Notes: generated from the sequence alone by a model not told the origin. A stretch of DNA of 64,000 nucleotides from JBGSIC01 sp041751875 (GCA_041751875.1 JBGSIC010000013.1:124001-188000); one strand, 5' to 3'. Shown: positions 9,402 through 17,810, counted from the first letter of the stretch. Translations and numbers: made by a program.

Positions 9402-9449
9402 GGCGAACGTTTTTAACTCCGATCCGATGCGATGAGCATTCTTAAAAAC

Positions 9450-9465
9450 TGGCATTTGCCTTGCA
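9450..9465 (+). promoter_or_regulatory. Sigma-54 -24/-12 promoter of phosphoribosyltransferase gene
   Basis: TGGCAT-TTGCC-TTGCA matches the consensus closely with exact GG-N10-GC spacing (GG 9451, GC 9463). The predicted start near 9476 falls just before the ribosome site at 9485. Confidence 0.8.
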
Positions 9466-9501
9466 CTTTTGAGGGGTAAAGCGAAGGAGGAGGAGGTCAC
9501 A

Positions 9502-10215
9502 ATGCAGTTTAAAGAACGTTTCAAGAATCGACATTCTGCGGGACGTCTCTTAGCCGATCAGTTAGGGGGTCTAGCAAACGAAACAAATATTTCCGTAGTC
9601 GCCCTTCCACGCGGAGGCGTCCCTGTGGGTTACGAATTAGCTAAAAGACTTGCGGCCCCCCTCGAGATCTTCACAGTAAGAAAGATCGGGGTGCCCGAAC
9701 AGCGTGAATATGCGATGGGCTCAATCGCCTCGAGCGGTCACATCTATCTCGATAGGGAACTTGTTCGCCGGTTAAACCTCACCGAAAGCATGGTTAACAG
9801 CGTGATTGAAAGAGAACGAATCGAGCTAAACCGTCGCGACGTTCTCTACCGAAACGGCCAACCTGCACCTGAACTAAAAGGACGCCAACTAATCCTCGTA
9901 GATGATGGGCTGGCGACCGGTGCTTCTATGATTGTTGCGATTCATGCGATGCGCAGCCTACAGCCTGAGTCGATTTCGGTGGCAGTACCGGTTATCGCGC
10001 AGGCCGCGGTTTGTACTTTGAATGCGGAGGCTGATCATTTGTACTATGTTCAGGCGCCACCTAATTTCCGCGCGGTAGGGGAATGGTACGAAGACTTCAC
10101 TCAGGTTTCGGACGACGAAGTACAAACGCTTCTCACCCGCGAGCCGTCATTTACCCACCCTGCCGTTTTCCCGATTCTCGCTGCAGCCGCAGGTTCGGCC
10201 GCCCCTTCGTTATAA
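9502..10215 (+). CDS. Phosphoribosyltransferase-family protein
   Basis: A 237-residue type I phosphoribosyltransferase fold. ALPRGGVPVGYELA begins near residue 33, and the PRPP-binding loop VDDGLATGAS has Asp134-Asp135. The C-terminal block GEWYEDFTQVSDDEV is typical of stand-alone members often found with stress genes; the nucleobase substrate is unknown. The ATG at 9502 is chosen for the strong GGAGGAGGAGG at 9485-9495. A degenerate relative lies at 24857. A sigma-54 promoter precedes the gene. Confidence 0.85.
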   Translation: MQFKERFKNRHSAGRLLADQLGGLANETNISVVALPRGGVPVGYELAKRLAAPLEIFTVRKIGVPEQREYAMGSIASSGHIYLDRELVRRLNLTESMVNSVIERERIELNRRDVLYRNGQPAPELKGRQLILVDDGLATGASMIVAIHAMRSLQPESISVAVPVIAQAAVCTLNAEADHLYYVQAPPNFRAVGEWYEDFTQVSDDEVQTLLTREPSFTHPAVFPILAAAAGSAAPSL

Positions 10216-10241
10216 TTATAATGGGAGCTCGGTACCAGGTT

Positions 10242-10985
10242 TCAGTGAAAAATATTGGAAGGCTCCAGAGGGAGAGAGAAATAAAAGGTAGTGCCTTCAT
10301 TGGGGGTGGAGGTGAGCCAAATTTTGCCACCAAACATTTCCACTATTTTTTTACAGGTAGCGAGCCCAATTCCTGTACCCGGATATTCTTTGCGGGGATT
10401 GAGCCGCTGGAAAACGCCAAAGACCTGCGCTGTTTTGTCTTTTGTAATGCCAATTCCATTGTCGCTAATTGATACCACAAGGTTGTTGTCTTTTTCTTCT
10501 GCTCTAATCGAAATACGCGGCACTACTCTCGAACGATGAAACTTAATTCCGTTAGAAATCAGATTCTGAAATAATTGAACGCATCGACCAAAATCGGCCT
10601 GGACCACAGGAAGCGGCTCACTTGTGACGACTGTCCCGGTTTCATTTATATTCTGACTCAAGTTAAACAAGGTCGCCTTTAGGACTTCATCGAGCGACAC
10701 TTCCTCAATCCGCGGGCCGGAGTTACCAAGAAGCGAATAAGTCAGAAGGTCATCAATCAACACCTTCATGCGCTGGGTGCCTTCCAGTGCGAAGTTTATG
10801 TACTTAATCGACTCAGCATCCAATTTGTGTCGGTTCTGCTTATCCAATAGCGTAAGAAAGGTTGAAACCATTCGCAGTGGCTCTTTTAAGTCATGAGACG
10901 CGGTGTAAGCGAACTGATTGAGTTCCTCGTTCGAACGCTTGAGTTCCCTTACGTAGTGCTTACGCTCTTCTTCAATTTCTTTCAT
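10242..10985 (-). CDS. Sensor-less histidine kinase (HisKA plus HATPase)
   Basis: This 247-residue protein is only a kinase core. A short coiled coil leads into the HisKA H-box FAYTASHDLKEPLR (His near residue 31), followed by the N-box QNLISNGIKFH, the G1 box SDNGIGI and the G2 box GTGIGLATCKKIVEMFGG. The order and wording resemble phytochrome-type kinases without their PAS/GAF input. A stop codon lies just upstream in frame, so no sensor domain is missing by misannotation. No response regulator is adjacent, so it may be an orphan or take input from a partner protein. Confidence 0.9.
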   Translation of the reverse strand: MKEIEEERKHYVRELKRSNEELNQFAYTASHDLKEPLRMVSTFLTLLDKQNRHKLDAESIKYINFALEGTQRMKVLIDDLLTYSLLGNSGPRIEEVSLDEVLKATLFNLSQNINETGTVVTSEPLPVVQADFGRCVQLFQNLISNGIKFHRSRVVPRISIRAEEKDNNLVVSISDNGIGITKDKTAQVFGVFQRLNPRKEYPGTGIGLATCKKIVEMFGGKIWLTSTPNEGTTFYFSLPLEPSNIFH

Positions 10986-11233
10986 AGTCGTTCAGTCGGA
11001 AAAACTGTAAGCAACCTTTATAAAAGCACCCGGCTTCGGCTACCTAGCCTTCTTCGCAGTTCACTTTGATGAAAAGCACTCAGGTATACTGGGCTCTTTA
11101 AGCCTGTCAACGCTACTTTAGCCCCGTAAACTTCACGACTTTGGGGCTTCCCGGGCACGCCAACCCCTAACCAACGCGCTGCTGGGGCCGGCAAAAGGGT
11201 TCGCCGGTTTGGCCGTTCTGCTAGAATACCCTC

Positions 11234-12436
11234 ATGAACACCGCAATCCGAAGCGTTCTAAAAGCTCTCTTCGTATGCCTTCTTACCGCCTGCACCAGCG
11301 GCGGGGGAGCTTGTGGAGGCGAGGGAGTTTCCTCGGAACTGATCGCTGGACCCCCGGTCGGCGAAAGCGGCAACAACTCTGACAACCCTTTTCGGGCCCT
11401 GGCTGTCGATCCCACTGATCCCAATGTGATTTATGTGGGCAGCGAAGGAAACGGACTTTTTAGGTCCACAGACGGCGGGACTAACTGGAGCTGGCTTCGC
11501 ACAGGTCTTTTGCATTGCGGAACTGCTTATCCGGAAATTTACTCCATTGCGATTGATGCTTCGGATGTTTCGCGTCTTTGGCTAGCCGCAAACGCGGGCC
11601 CCGGACCGGTCGATGCGGGCCACTCGGCGACCGCGGGCGTCTATAAGAGCACCGATTCAGGAACCTCTTGGACACAGGTGATTTCCGGCCTTCCCACCTC
11701 AAACGCGAATTCGGTTCATGTGGTTTCTGGAAGCCGCGTCCTAGTCGGCCTCGGGGCGGGGACTTCTACCAATGGAGACAACACTTACTATCCAGGCGGT
11801 ATTTATTCTACCAGTCCGACACGTGGGGTGTGGACGGAAATGCTTTCGCCGGTCAACACTACCGATAGTGTTTTTTGGCAAATCATCCAGCGAGGTACAA
11901 ACCTCTTTACGTTTGGGGGACTCGCCATCACGGACGCCACAAATGCAGTAGGAGTAGTAAAGAGCATTGATAATGGGGCCAACTGGTTCTTAGTTCCTTC
12001 GCCGCTAGCGAATCTGCACGGCGCTCACATTGAAGCCTCATCTGACGGTCTCACCCTTTACGCAGGGTTGCGCTCGGATGCCGCTGCCCCCTATTTTTAC
12101 AAAAGCGTAGATGGGGGAAGTCACTGGACCAACCCGGCTGCGATAGCCTCACTGGGTTCTGGTCCCATACGCATTGTGGGCAACGATCCCACTATTGCAC
12201 TCGCTGCCGGGCAAGAATTTCTTTACCGAACCACCAACGGATTTTCTAGCGTTGCTACGGTTCTCACCGCAGCGGGTACGATTATGATGATCGAAACCGC
12301 CCCTTCCAATACCAATATCGTTTACGTGACAACCAAAGGCCTGAATGTCTATCGCAGTACCGATGCCGGCATGAACTTTAGTCTGCAGTCGAACATTCGC
12401 GCGTTCATCGACTCACAAAGATCACAGGCTTTCTAA
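11234..12436 (+). CDS. Lipoprotein with Asp-box (BNR) repeats, beta-propeller
   Basis: A 400-residue exported lipoprotein. The N-terminus MNTAIRSVLKALFVCLLTAC ends in a lipobox with Cys at residue 20. Asp-box motifs (S-x-D-x-G-x-x-W) recur as STDGGTNW, STDSGTSW, SIDNGANW, SVDGGSHW and a weaker STDAGMNF, spaced as in sialidase-like beta-propellers. The fold is clear; no sialidase catalytic set is evident, so it is probably a surface adhesin, hydrolase relative or assembly factor. No Shine-Dalgarno is seen; a TAGAAT hexamer lies only ten bases before the ATG, so the mRNA may be nearly leaderless. The 3' end overlaps the convergent gene by CTAA. Confidence 0.8.
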   Translation: MNTAIRSVLKALFVCLLTACTSGGGACGGEGVSSELIAGPPVGESGNNSDNPFRALAVDPTDPNVIYVGSEGNGLFRSTDGGTNWSWLRTGLLHCGTAYPEIYSIAIDASDVSRLWLAANAGPGPVDAGHSATAGVYKSTDSGTSWTQVISGLPTSNANSVHVVSGSRVLVGLGAGTSTNGDNTYYPGGIYSTSPTRGVWTEMLSPVNTTDSVFWQIIQRGTNLFTFGGLAITDATNAVGVVKSIDNGANWFLVPSPLANLHGAHIEASSDGLTLYAGLRSDAAAPYFYKSVDGGSHWTNPAAIASLGSGPIRIVGNDPTIALAAGQEFLYRTTNGFSSVATVLTAAGTIMMIETAPSNTNIVYVTTKGLNVYRSTDAGMNFSLQSNIRAFIDSQRSQAF

Positions 12437-13557
12437 GGCAAGTGCTTACGCAAATAATTGCGAAGTCTATCTTCAAAAGTTGTTTCTTTGACGCCGAGGT
12501 AGGAAAACAAATCACGGTAATCAATCAAATCCGAAGAGGTGCTTTTGGTGTAAAAAAGCGTACCCACATTGGGAAGCGTCTGAGGGTCTTGTAACTCTTT
12601 AGGAATCTCCACCTCATTGACGTCTAAAAACACCAAAGGAAACTCTCCCGAGCTTCTCCCTAGGAAGGAAAATAGCTCTTCGAGTGTTGTCCCCTTCCGA
12701 TCCTTTCGCCCAGCCAGTTCGCTCAATATCTCACTTAAAAGTCGCTGGGTCTTTCGATTCAGAGGCGGTATCGCGTCCCCCTGTAGCAAAATATCCTTCT
12801 TCTCAATGAGCGTTTCGAGCAATTCTTGGTAAGTAAAATCACTATGCGCTAGGACCTCATAGCGCGGCGAAATTGCCATTCCGGTTGCCGCCGGCGAGCG
12901 AATGACCAGTAGATACCGGTATTCATCAGGAGGAAACTTCAGCATCGCATCCTCAATGACCCGCTCAAGCACTCCCGGATGGGATATTGGCTGATCCCGA
13001 TAGGGAAAAGTAAAAGCTTCTTCCGGCATCTGGGTGGAGATAACTCCGGCGTGGGGGTTTACTGCTTCATCATTCATTCTGAGCAACTGTACCAAAAGAG
13101 GTGATTCTTCTTGTAGGGAATAGCTCTGCATAAAGTTTCGGTAGGCATAAAAACTCATCGGGTACCTTGGACTCTTACCTACTGTGTTGTTCTTGATCGC
13201 ATCAAACTGCCAGCTTTCGATGTCCTGTCTAATATCTCGACTAACGAAATCCCCAAGATTACGCAAAAAACTTTTATTTTCCGTCGACAAGGCCTGATGA
13301 AAGGCCAGTTCCTCTTCGGTTAAAATGTTTTCGCTCTCAAACTGAAACTGCTCTCCTCGTAAACCGGTTGTGAGATAGAGTAGCGTTTTATCGAGGTCAC
13401 TGCGCACCGGGGTAATGCGATCATTGGCAAAATAGAGAAGGACAATGGGTTTCCTTTTTTGTTCCGGCTTTTGCGTATCCAGTCCAAATGCAAGTTCTAA
13501 CGCAAAAGTTGGAAGAGAACAGAACATGACAAACATTAAAAGGATTAAATATTTCAT
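12433..13557 (-). CDS. Secreted protein, paralogue of upstream gene; possible degenerate clostripain relative
   Basis: A 374-residue protein with a signal peptide (MKYLILLMFVMFCSLPTFA). It aligns in blocks with the gene upstream: LLYFANDR near residue 41, FPPDEYRYLLVIRS near residue 210, FPLVFLDVNEVEIP near residue 310, VGTLFYT and a C-terminal DRLRNYLRKHL. These blocks sit where C11 (clostripain) peptidases carry the YxAxDN, HG and DxC regions, but His and Cys are absent here. The relation is my inference; if right, it is not a peptidase. It starts within the stop of its paralogue (ATGA). Confidence 0.65.
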   Translation of the reverse strand: MKYLILLMFVMFCSLPTFALELAFGLDTQKPEQKRKPIVLLYFANDRITPVRSDLDKTLLYLTTGLRGEQFQFESENILTEEELAFHQALSTENKSFLRNLGDFVSRDIRQDIESWQFDAIKNNTVGKSPRYPMSFYAYRNFMQSYSLQEESPLLVQLLRMNDEAVNPHAGVISTQMPEEAFTFPYRDQPISHPGVLERVIEDAMLKFPPDEYRYLLVIRSPAATGMAISPRYEVLAHSDFTYQELLETLIEKKDILLQGDAIPPLNRKTQRLLSEILSELAGRKDRKGTTLEELFSFLGRSSGEFPLVFLDVNEVEIPKELQDPQTLPNVGTLFYTKSTSSDLIDYRDLFSYLGVKETTFEDRLRNYLRKHLP

Positions 13558-14768
13558 CGAAAAGACTCCTTCGCGTGTCGCTCAAGCCACCGTCTCAAAT
13601 GCACTTCAAAATCGCGGGAACTCGAGCTGGTAATATAAGGCAGCATGAACAGTTCCTGATACGGCGCTGAGGCAAGCTCGCCACCGTTTCTTGCTGTGTA
13701 TAGGGACCCCACGTTTCTCAGGTTGAGCTCGGTGTAATCTCCCTCTTCCACGAGCTCGGTCAGCTTCGACACGGTAGCCTTTTCCAAGGCCGCATCGGGC
13801 GAATCAAATAAAATAACCGGGAAAATCATTCCCCGTAGCGGGTCTCCTCCCCCCAGAGCGGCTATGTGTTCCAAAAGCAAGTCTTTGCGTGAGGACAAAT
13901 AAGGAAGATTCGGATTTGGTGCCAAACTGGAAAGAACGCGATTTATGGTTCGATAGATCTGCCTACCCCGCTTAAGGGTGACGCGGTCGGCTTCGGTAAG
14001 CGCGTCCCGCTGGGCAAGAAGAGCTGTCGCAATCGCACTCGGATCTAAACCTCGCACGCTGGTTGAGAGCCAAGGTGTCATAAAATGGTTCTCATCACCC
14101 TGTGACTTAATAATCAGAATATAGCGATGTGTCTCAGGGGGAAATTCTGCTTTCACGGCACTGATAGCGTTTGAAAAGACTTGCGAAAAACCAATGGGCT
14201 GAGCCTCCCAAAGCGGATCAAACTGAATTTCTCCTCTCATCACAACACGAAGATTTTTTCGGGTAAGATGATCCTGATTGTTTTCCGCTGAGCAGAACTC
14301 CCACGGAACAGCAGTCTCCCAATCAAACACATTCTGCCGCATGCCCGGATTACCGTTGTTGCGAAAAATGGCGAGAGACGTGCTTTTAAATTCAGAAGCC
14401 TTGCTGCATATTTTGGAAACGAGATCATCGCGTTCTTCATCCACTGCGCGATTGAAGGCATCCATGTCGAGTAGAAAACGCCCCGCAAGTGCCACCATGA
14501 ACTTCGCTTCGTCTTCGTCAGCGGCGATGTAGTCTTCGAGTGCGGAAGTGATGGTGCGGATATTGAGATCAAAGCCGGAAGCGTAACGAGTATGCACGTC
14601 GTTCGCGAAATAGATGACTACGGTTTTTTTCTCCTTTACGGAAGCTTCTTCAGAAATATCTGCCCCAGAACTTGCTCTCAGCCCCTCGTTCCAAAGAGCC
14701 GGAATCTTCTCCGCAAAAACGGAGGTGGAATAAATCCCCAAGACTAAAATGAGATAAATAGTAGGCAT
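13554..14768 (-). CDS. Secreted protein, first of tandem pair; possible degenerate clostripain relative
   Basis: A 404-residue exported protein (signal peptide PTIYLILVLGIYSTSVFA). The shared blocks are VIYFANDVHTRYASGFDL near residue 50, FPPETHRYILIIKSQGD near 210, FPVILFDSPDAALEKA near 320, LRNVGSLYTARNGG near 355 and FEVHLRRWLERHA at the end. The layout recalls C11 peptidases with the catalytic His and Cys replaced (SQGD, DSPDA). The ATG at 14768 has GGGAG at good distance; a TTG directly before it is less likely. It is translationally coupled to its paralogue. Confidence 0.65.
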   Translation of the reverse strand: MPTIYLILVLGIYSTSVFAEKIPALWNEGLRASSGADISEEASVKEKKTVVIYFANDVHTRYASGFDLNIRTITSALEDYIAADEDEAKFMVALAGRFLLDMDAFNRAVDEERDDLVSKICSKASEFKSTSLAIFRNNGNPGMRQNVFDWETAVPWEFCSAENNQDHLTRKNLRVVMRGEIQFDPLWEAQPIGFSQVFSNAISAVKAEFPPETHRYILIIKSQGDENHFMTPWLSTSVRGLDPSAIATALLAQRDALTEADRVTLKRGRQIYRTINRVLSSLAPNPNLPYLSSRKDLLLEHIAALGGGDPLRGMIFPVILFDSPDAALEKATVSKLTELVEEGDYTELNLRNVGSLYTARNGGELASAPYQELFMLPYITSSSSRDFEVHLRRWLERHAKESFR

Positions 14769-14893
14769 CAAAAGAACTCCCTTTGTAACAGGAGGCTTTC
14801 TACACCTTTTCGGGGACTGGCCGCAATGATCAGGCGGGGCGATGCCTGAAATGGCCGGCCAGAATCACAATAACCTTGCGTTGTTTCAATGGT

Positions 14894-15112
14894 TTACTGT
14901 TTCGTCAGCGGGGGCTGCTCTACAAACTCGGTCATGGCCCATTCATGATCACGAGGGCTAAGATAAAGGGTTTTCCGCCGTTTCTGCGCTCCAATCACTG
15001 AACCGTCACGAACTCTAATCGGTTTGGCAATGGACGAAATTCCCGCGCTCACAGAGGGGTAAATGCCCGCCAGGACGAGAAGCAATAGTACGTACAACAA
15101 GACCTTATTCAT
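14894..15112 (-). CDS. Small secreted protein, unknown
   Basis: A 72-residue product with a clear signal peptide (MNKVLLYVLLLLVLAGIYPSVSA) and a short basic, hydrophilic mature part. GGAG lies six bases before the ATG. It is in the same orientation 125 bp upstream of the tandem secreted pair and may be transcribed with it. No family is recognised. Confidence 0.6.
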   Translation of the reverse strand: MNKVLLYVLLLLVLAGIYPSVSAGISSIAKPIRVRDGSVIGAQKRRKTLYLSPRDHEWAMTEFVEQPPLTKQ

Positions 15113-15266
15113 TTTGACTCCGATGTTGAGGCCTTTTCAGGCCCGCTATTATCCCCTGCCCGGTTGCTTTCCCTATTGCAAAGGCGTGCCAGAATGATCA
15201 CGCACAAACTATTCAGACCAGTCTCAGTTTTGAATCAAAACACTTCCCACCCGTCTCAAGATTTGT

Positions 15267-15530
15267 TTGATAGAGGAAATGCATCAACTCTTTCAAATTG
15301 GATCGCCTGTGCAGTGGAAGTGGTTGGGGCGTATTGTGGCGGGAGTTGTGGTCGAGGTTTTTACTGAGCCTGTCGTTAAAGTGATAAAAGGCAAAAGAAT
15401 CAAGCGTAACGGCTCTTCACAGAAGCCCGCTTATCTGGTGCGATCGGAAGCAGGAAACCTTGCCTTGAAACTTGTCTCGGAACTCGAGCCTCAGGCCGAA
15501 GCCCTTAACGACGAAGATTGGACGGAATAA
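15267..15530 (+). CDS. DUF2945 (HVA1-type TUDOR) small protein
   Basis: An 87-residue protein. The pattern SPVQWKWLGRIVAGVVVEVF, later KRIKRNGS and PAYLVRSEAGNLALKLVSELE, matches DUF2945, a small barrel related to the HVA1 TUDOR domain and common in bacteria near stress genes. The start is uncertain: TTG at 15267 gives full length, ATG at 15279 has AGAGGA only one base away. The short acidic tail is unremarkable. It converges on infA. Confidence 0.75.
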   Translation: MIEEMHQLFQIGSPVQWKWLGRIVAGVVVEVFTEPVVKVIKGKRIKRNGSSQKPAYLVRSEAGNLALKLVSELEPQAEALNDEDWTE

Positions 15531-15543
15531 AAAAGGAAAAACC

Positions 15544-15807
15544 TTAGCGGGGCCGGTTATGTTGGCCAGAAGGTTTGCGGGAACTCGCGAGGCGTTCTCG
15601 CGTAAGGATCAGTCCGTGAGTCAGATCATAGGGCGAAAGGCCCAAAGTGATACGGTCACCTACGAGCACTCGGATGTGATACCGAAGAAGTCTGCCAGAC
15701 AGTTTGGCGTTAAGAATGCGCCCATCGCTAAGCTTTACGCGAAAGCGATTAGCAGACAACGCTTCTTCAACAACACCTTCAACATGGAGTAAATCATCAC
15801 GGCTCAC
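15544..15807 (-). CDS. infA: Translation initiation factor IF-1
   Basis: An 87-residue OB-fold protein with the IF-1 blocks HVEGVVEEALSANRFRVKL, the LSGRLLRYHIRVLVGDRI region and LSPYDLTHGLIL. The family is about 72 residues; this one carries a basic C-terminal extension of about 15 (ASSRKPSGQHNRPR). It binds the ribosomal A site during initiation. It starts with GTG, preceded by GAAGAGG. The tail and the setting beside an RRM gene rather than ribosomal genes suggest an accessory, perhaps cold-responsive copy, but it could be the only one. Confidence 0.9.
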   Translation of the reverse strand: MSRDDLLHVEGVVEEALSANRFRVKLSDGRILNAKLSGRLLRYHIRVLVGDRITLGLSPYDLTHGLILTRERLASSRKPSGQHNRPR

Positions 15808-15911
15808 TCAGACCTCTTCTCAGAAATGAATTCACGGGCCCCTCAGCATGCGATTTGAGTCGCCTCTCCCAAAGGAAGAAGTGCTGAAGGACCCGCAAAA
15901 CTCTTAGTTAA

Positions 15912-16256
15912 TTACGAACGGAATCCGCTGCGCTTGCCGGAAAACCGTGTATCGCCACCGCTGCCGTAGCTGTCACGTGACGAAGAGCCGTAGCCCCCCG
16001 AGCGCGGAGCTTGCGGACGAGCTTCGTTTACTTTAATGGCCCGTCCATCAACTTGTTGACCGTCGAGCGCTGCAATAGCTTTATCAGCATCATCGCCAGA
16101 CGACATTTCAACAAAGCAAAATCCTTTTGAGCGTCCGGTGTCGCGGTCAATGACCAAGCGGCACGAAGAAACTTCGCCATGCTGAGAGAAAAGTTCGGTG
16201 ATTGAACTTTCGGTTGATGTGTACGAGAGATTACCTACGTATATTTTTTTTCCCAC
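15912..16256 (-). CDS. RRM-domain RNA-binding protein with Gly/Ser-rich tail
   Basis: A 114-residue protein with one RNA recognition motif: RNP2 IYVGNL at residues 5-10 and RNP1 KGFCFVEM at 44-51. A Ser/Gly/Arg-rich tail follows. This is the architecture of the cold-induced Rbp proteins of cyanobacteria and other bacteria. GTG at 16256 is chosen because GGAGG lies six to ten bases upstream and the domain begins at once; the longer open frame to 16382 adds sequence foreign to the family. An A8 run follows the start codon. The gene precedes infA on the same strand. Confidence 0.9.
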   Translation of the reverse strand: MGKKIYVGNLSYTSTESSITELFSQHGEVSSCRLVIDRDTGRSKGFCFVEMSSGDDADKAIAALDGQQVDGRAIKVNEARPQAPRSGGYGSSSRDSYGSGGDTRFSGKRSGFRS

Positions 16257-16605
16257 GATAGACCTCCAGGGGGTGAGTGGTGCCAAGAGAGAAAAACCGT
16301 TTGAGCACCTGCCCAGAGATCTTCTAAATCGACCCTCCCAGCATAGCTTGTTTAGCCTCAAATAGCCCGTTAATACGGGCACACTGAGTCAATCCACGAG
16401 TAAACGAGTGAATGCACACATGAATATTCATGGGCAAATGAACGTTTTCCGAGAGAAAAAACCCAGAAAACGTCACAATTTCGTGAGCTAAAACACGGAT
16501 TCAGTCGTTGTCGTTTGAACGTTCCCTGTGCCATCATGGGGGCCTCTTGTCGTTCGGAAGGGTCAGTAAGCTTCTCCCCGTCCAGACCTTCGAGCCAAAT
16601 AGAAA
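16257..16605. other. 349-bp gene-free region with stem-loops upstream of RRM gene
   Basis: The long leader of the RRM gene holds a perfect hairpin GCCCGT-TAAT-ACGGGC (16365-16380), a 14-bp palindrome CATGAATATTCATG (16419-16432), and 8-bp arms ACGTTTTC/GAAAACGT around 16 bases (16442-16473). These could be a structured, temperature-responsive 5' leader plus operators. No convincing promoter hexamers were identified. Confidence 0.5.
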
Positions 16606-16845
16606 ATGGAACCCTTCACAATGAGTCGGAACCGAAATTATTATGTAGAACAAAAGGTAATTAGAGCCACCAAGAAGCCAAGCCTGCTTTACCTTCTCCT
16701 TATTGGGTTGATTGCTGCGATAGCAGGCGGGGCGTTTCGTATGGACGATCATGTGCTTCTCATTCCTGCCGGCCTTCTCACTATAGTTCTACTCGTTGCA
16801 ATCGGTGCGGGCCGTGGCTTTAAGTTGCGCAAGCACCATAAATGA
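16606..16845 (+). CDS. Small two-helix membrane protein
   Basis: A product of 79 residues (or 74 from the ATG at 16621) with two hydrophobic helices (LLYLLLIGLIAAIAGGAF and the stretch LIPAGLLTIVLLVAIGAG) joined by a short acidic loop, and basic ends. No family is recognised. Neither start has a strong ribosome site, so the start is open. Confidence 0.55.
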   Translation: MEPFTMSRNRNYYVEQKVIRATKKPSLLYLLLIGLIAAIAGGAFRMDDHVLLIPAGLLTIVLLVAIGAGRGFKLRKHHK

Positions 16846-16895
16846 GAACACAATAGAAATGGCCTGAAGCGCGAATTCCTGTTACTGACAGCTCG

Positions 16896-17453
16896 ATGAT
16901 TGCACCCTTCAAACACTTTCCCACTTTGATTGTTCCGGGCTGGCAGGACTCCAACGAGGCTCATTGGCAGAGCTTGTGGCAAAAGGAGTTTGGCTGGGGC
17001 CGCGTGGTTCAAGACGACTGGCTAATTCCGGTCGTTGCCGACTGGAGCAACCGCCTCAGTGAAACAGTCACCCAACTAGCAAAGCCTGTCGTACTGGTCA
17101 CCCATAGCTTAGGGGGCATTGCTCTCGCGCACGCCTTTGCACAAAACCACAAACTACCCGTCAAGGCGGCCTTCATCGTGGCGCCGCCCGATCTGGATCA
17201 AGACGACACGCCCAATGAACTTAGGGACTTCTTACCAGTCCCCATGAAGCGCTTTTCTTTCCCCTCCCTTTTAGTCGCAAGTTCCAACGACCCTTACTGC
17301 GCCCTTAACCGCGCGGAGGGAATGGCACAGGCCTGGGGAAGCAGCTTCGTCTGTGTCGGTAAACGCCATCATATTGGGGATGTAGCAAATCTTGGCGAAT
17401 GGGCCGAAGGAAAAGACCTCCTCTCCACGTTTTTGAGAAAAGTTCTGCCGTGA
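16896..17453 (+). CDS. RBBP9/YdeN-family alpha/beta hydrolase
   Basis: A 185-residue serine hydrolase. LIVPGWQDSNEAHWQ at residues 11-25 opens the family; the nucleophile is Ser71 in THSLGG, an Asp lies in SSNDPYC near residue 131, and a His in the RHHIGDVANLGEWAEG block near residue 157. These match RBBP9/YdeN proteins, whose natural substrates are unclear. It is cytoplasmic with no signal peptide. A hairpin with a T-run follows the stop. Confidence 0.9.
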   Translation: MIAPFKHFPTLIVPGWQDSNEAHWQSLWQKEFGWGRVVQDDWLIPVVADWSNRLSETVTQLAKPVVLVTHSLGGIALAHAFAQNHKLPVKAAFIVAPPDLDQDDTPNELRDFLPVPMKRFSFPSLLVASSNDPYCALNRAEGMAQAWGSSFVCVGKRHHIGDVANLGEWAEGKDLLSTFLRKVLP

Positions 17454-17476
17454 AAACGCGCTGACGGCGTTTTTTC
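17453..17476 (+). terminator. Rho-independent terminator after RBBP9-like gene
   Basis: AAAACGC - loop GCTGACG - GCGTTTT followed by further T. It overlaps the stop codon of the upstream gene. Confidence 0.6.
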
Positions 17477-17522
17477 CGCCTCGTGTTGAAATCTGTTTAT
17501 CCTAGTTCTAGTCTCCGCCTCC

Positions 17523-17810
17523 ATGACGTACTCCTTCCCCATCGCCCGCCGAGACATAATGCCGGGTGAAAGAGAATCTCACCTTCACAACTACAAGAAC
17601 CTACACGGTGACTCTGGTGTGATTGGGTACGAGATCTGTCAGCATTGTATTATCGTGGAGTTTCACGATGGTTCCGTTTACAGCTACACGGAACACAGCG
17701 CTGGAAAAGACATTATCGATGAAATGAAAGCACTGGCGGAACAAGGAAGAGGCCTGTGCACTTTCATTAGCACCGTTGCGAGAGATTTGTACGAGGAAAA
17801 ACTCGTCTAG
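17523..17810 (+). CDS. KTSC-like small domain protein
   Basis: A 95-residue protein. SGVIGYEICQHCIIVEFHDG, then SVYSYTEH and a C-terminal helix ending VARDLYEEK resemble the KTSC domain, which is found fused to lysyl-tRNA synthetases and alone. The canonical Ser-Ser start and the final Tyr-containing motif are altered, so this is a distant member. Its stop overlaps the convergent TIGR03790 gene by CTAG. Confidence 0.6.
   Translation: MTYSFPIARRDIMPGERESHLHNYKNLHGDSGVIGYEICQHCIIVEFHDGSVYSYTEHSAGKDIIDEMKALAEQGRGLCTFISTVARDLYEEKLV

Noticed and set aside
9403..9420. CGAAC-GTTTT-TAACT as a degenerate GGGAC-type site upstream of the phosphoribosyltransferase gene
   Set aside because: The distance (47 bp) would fit, but too few positions match the GGGAC copies.
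10242..10985. Histidine kinase as the sensor controlling the sigma-54 regulon
   Set aside because: It is near one target promoter, but no response regulator or enhancer-binding protein is adjacent, so there is no sequence evidence for a link.
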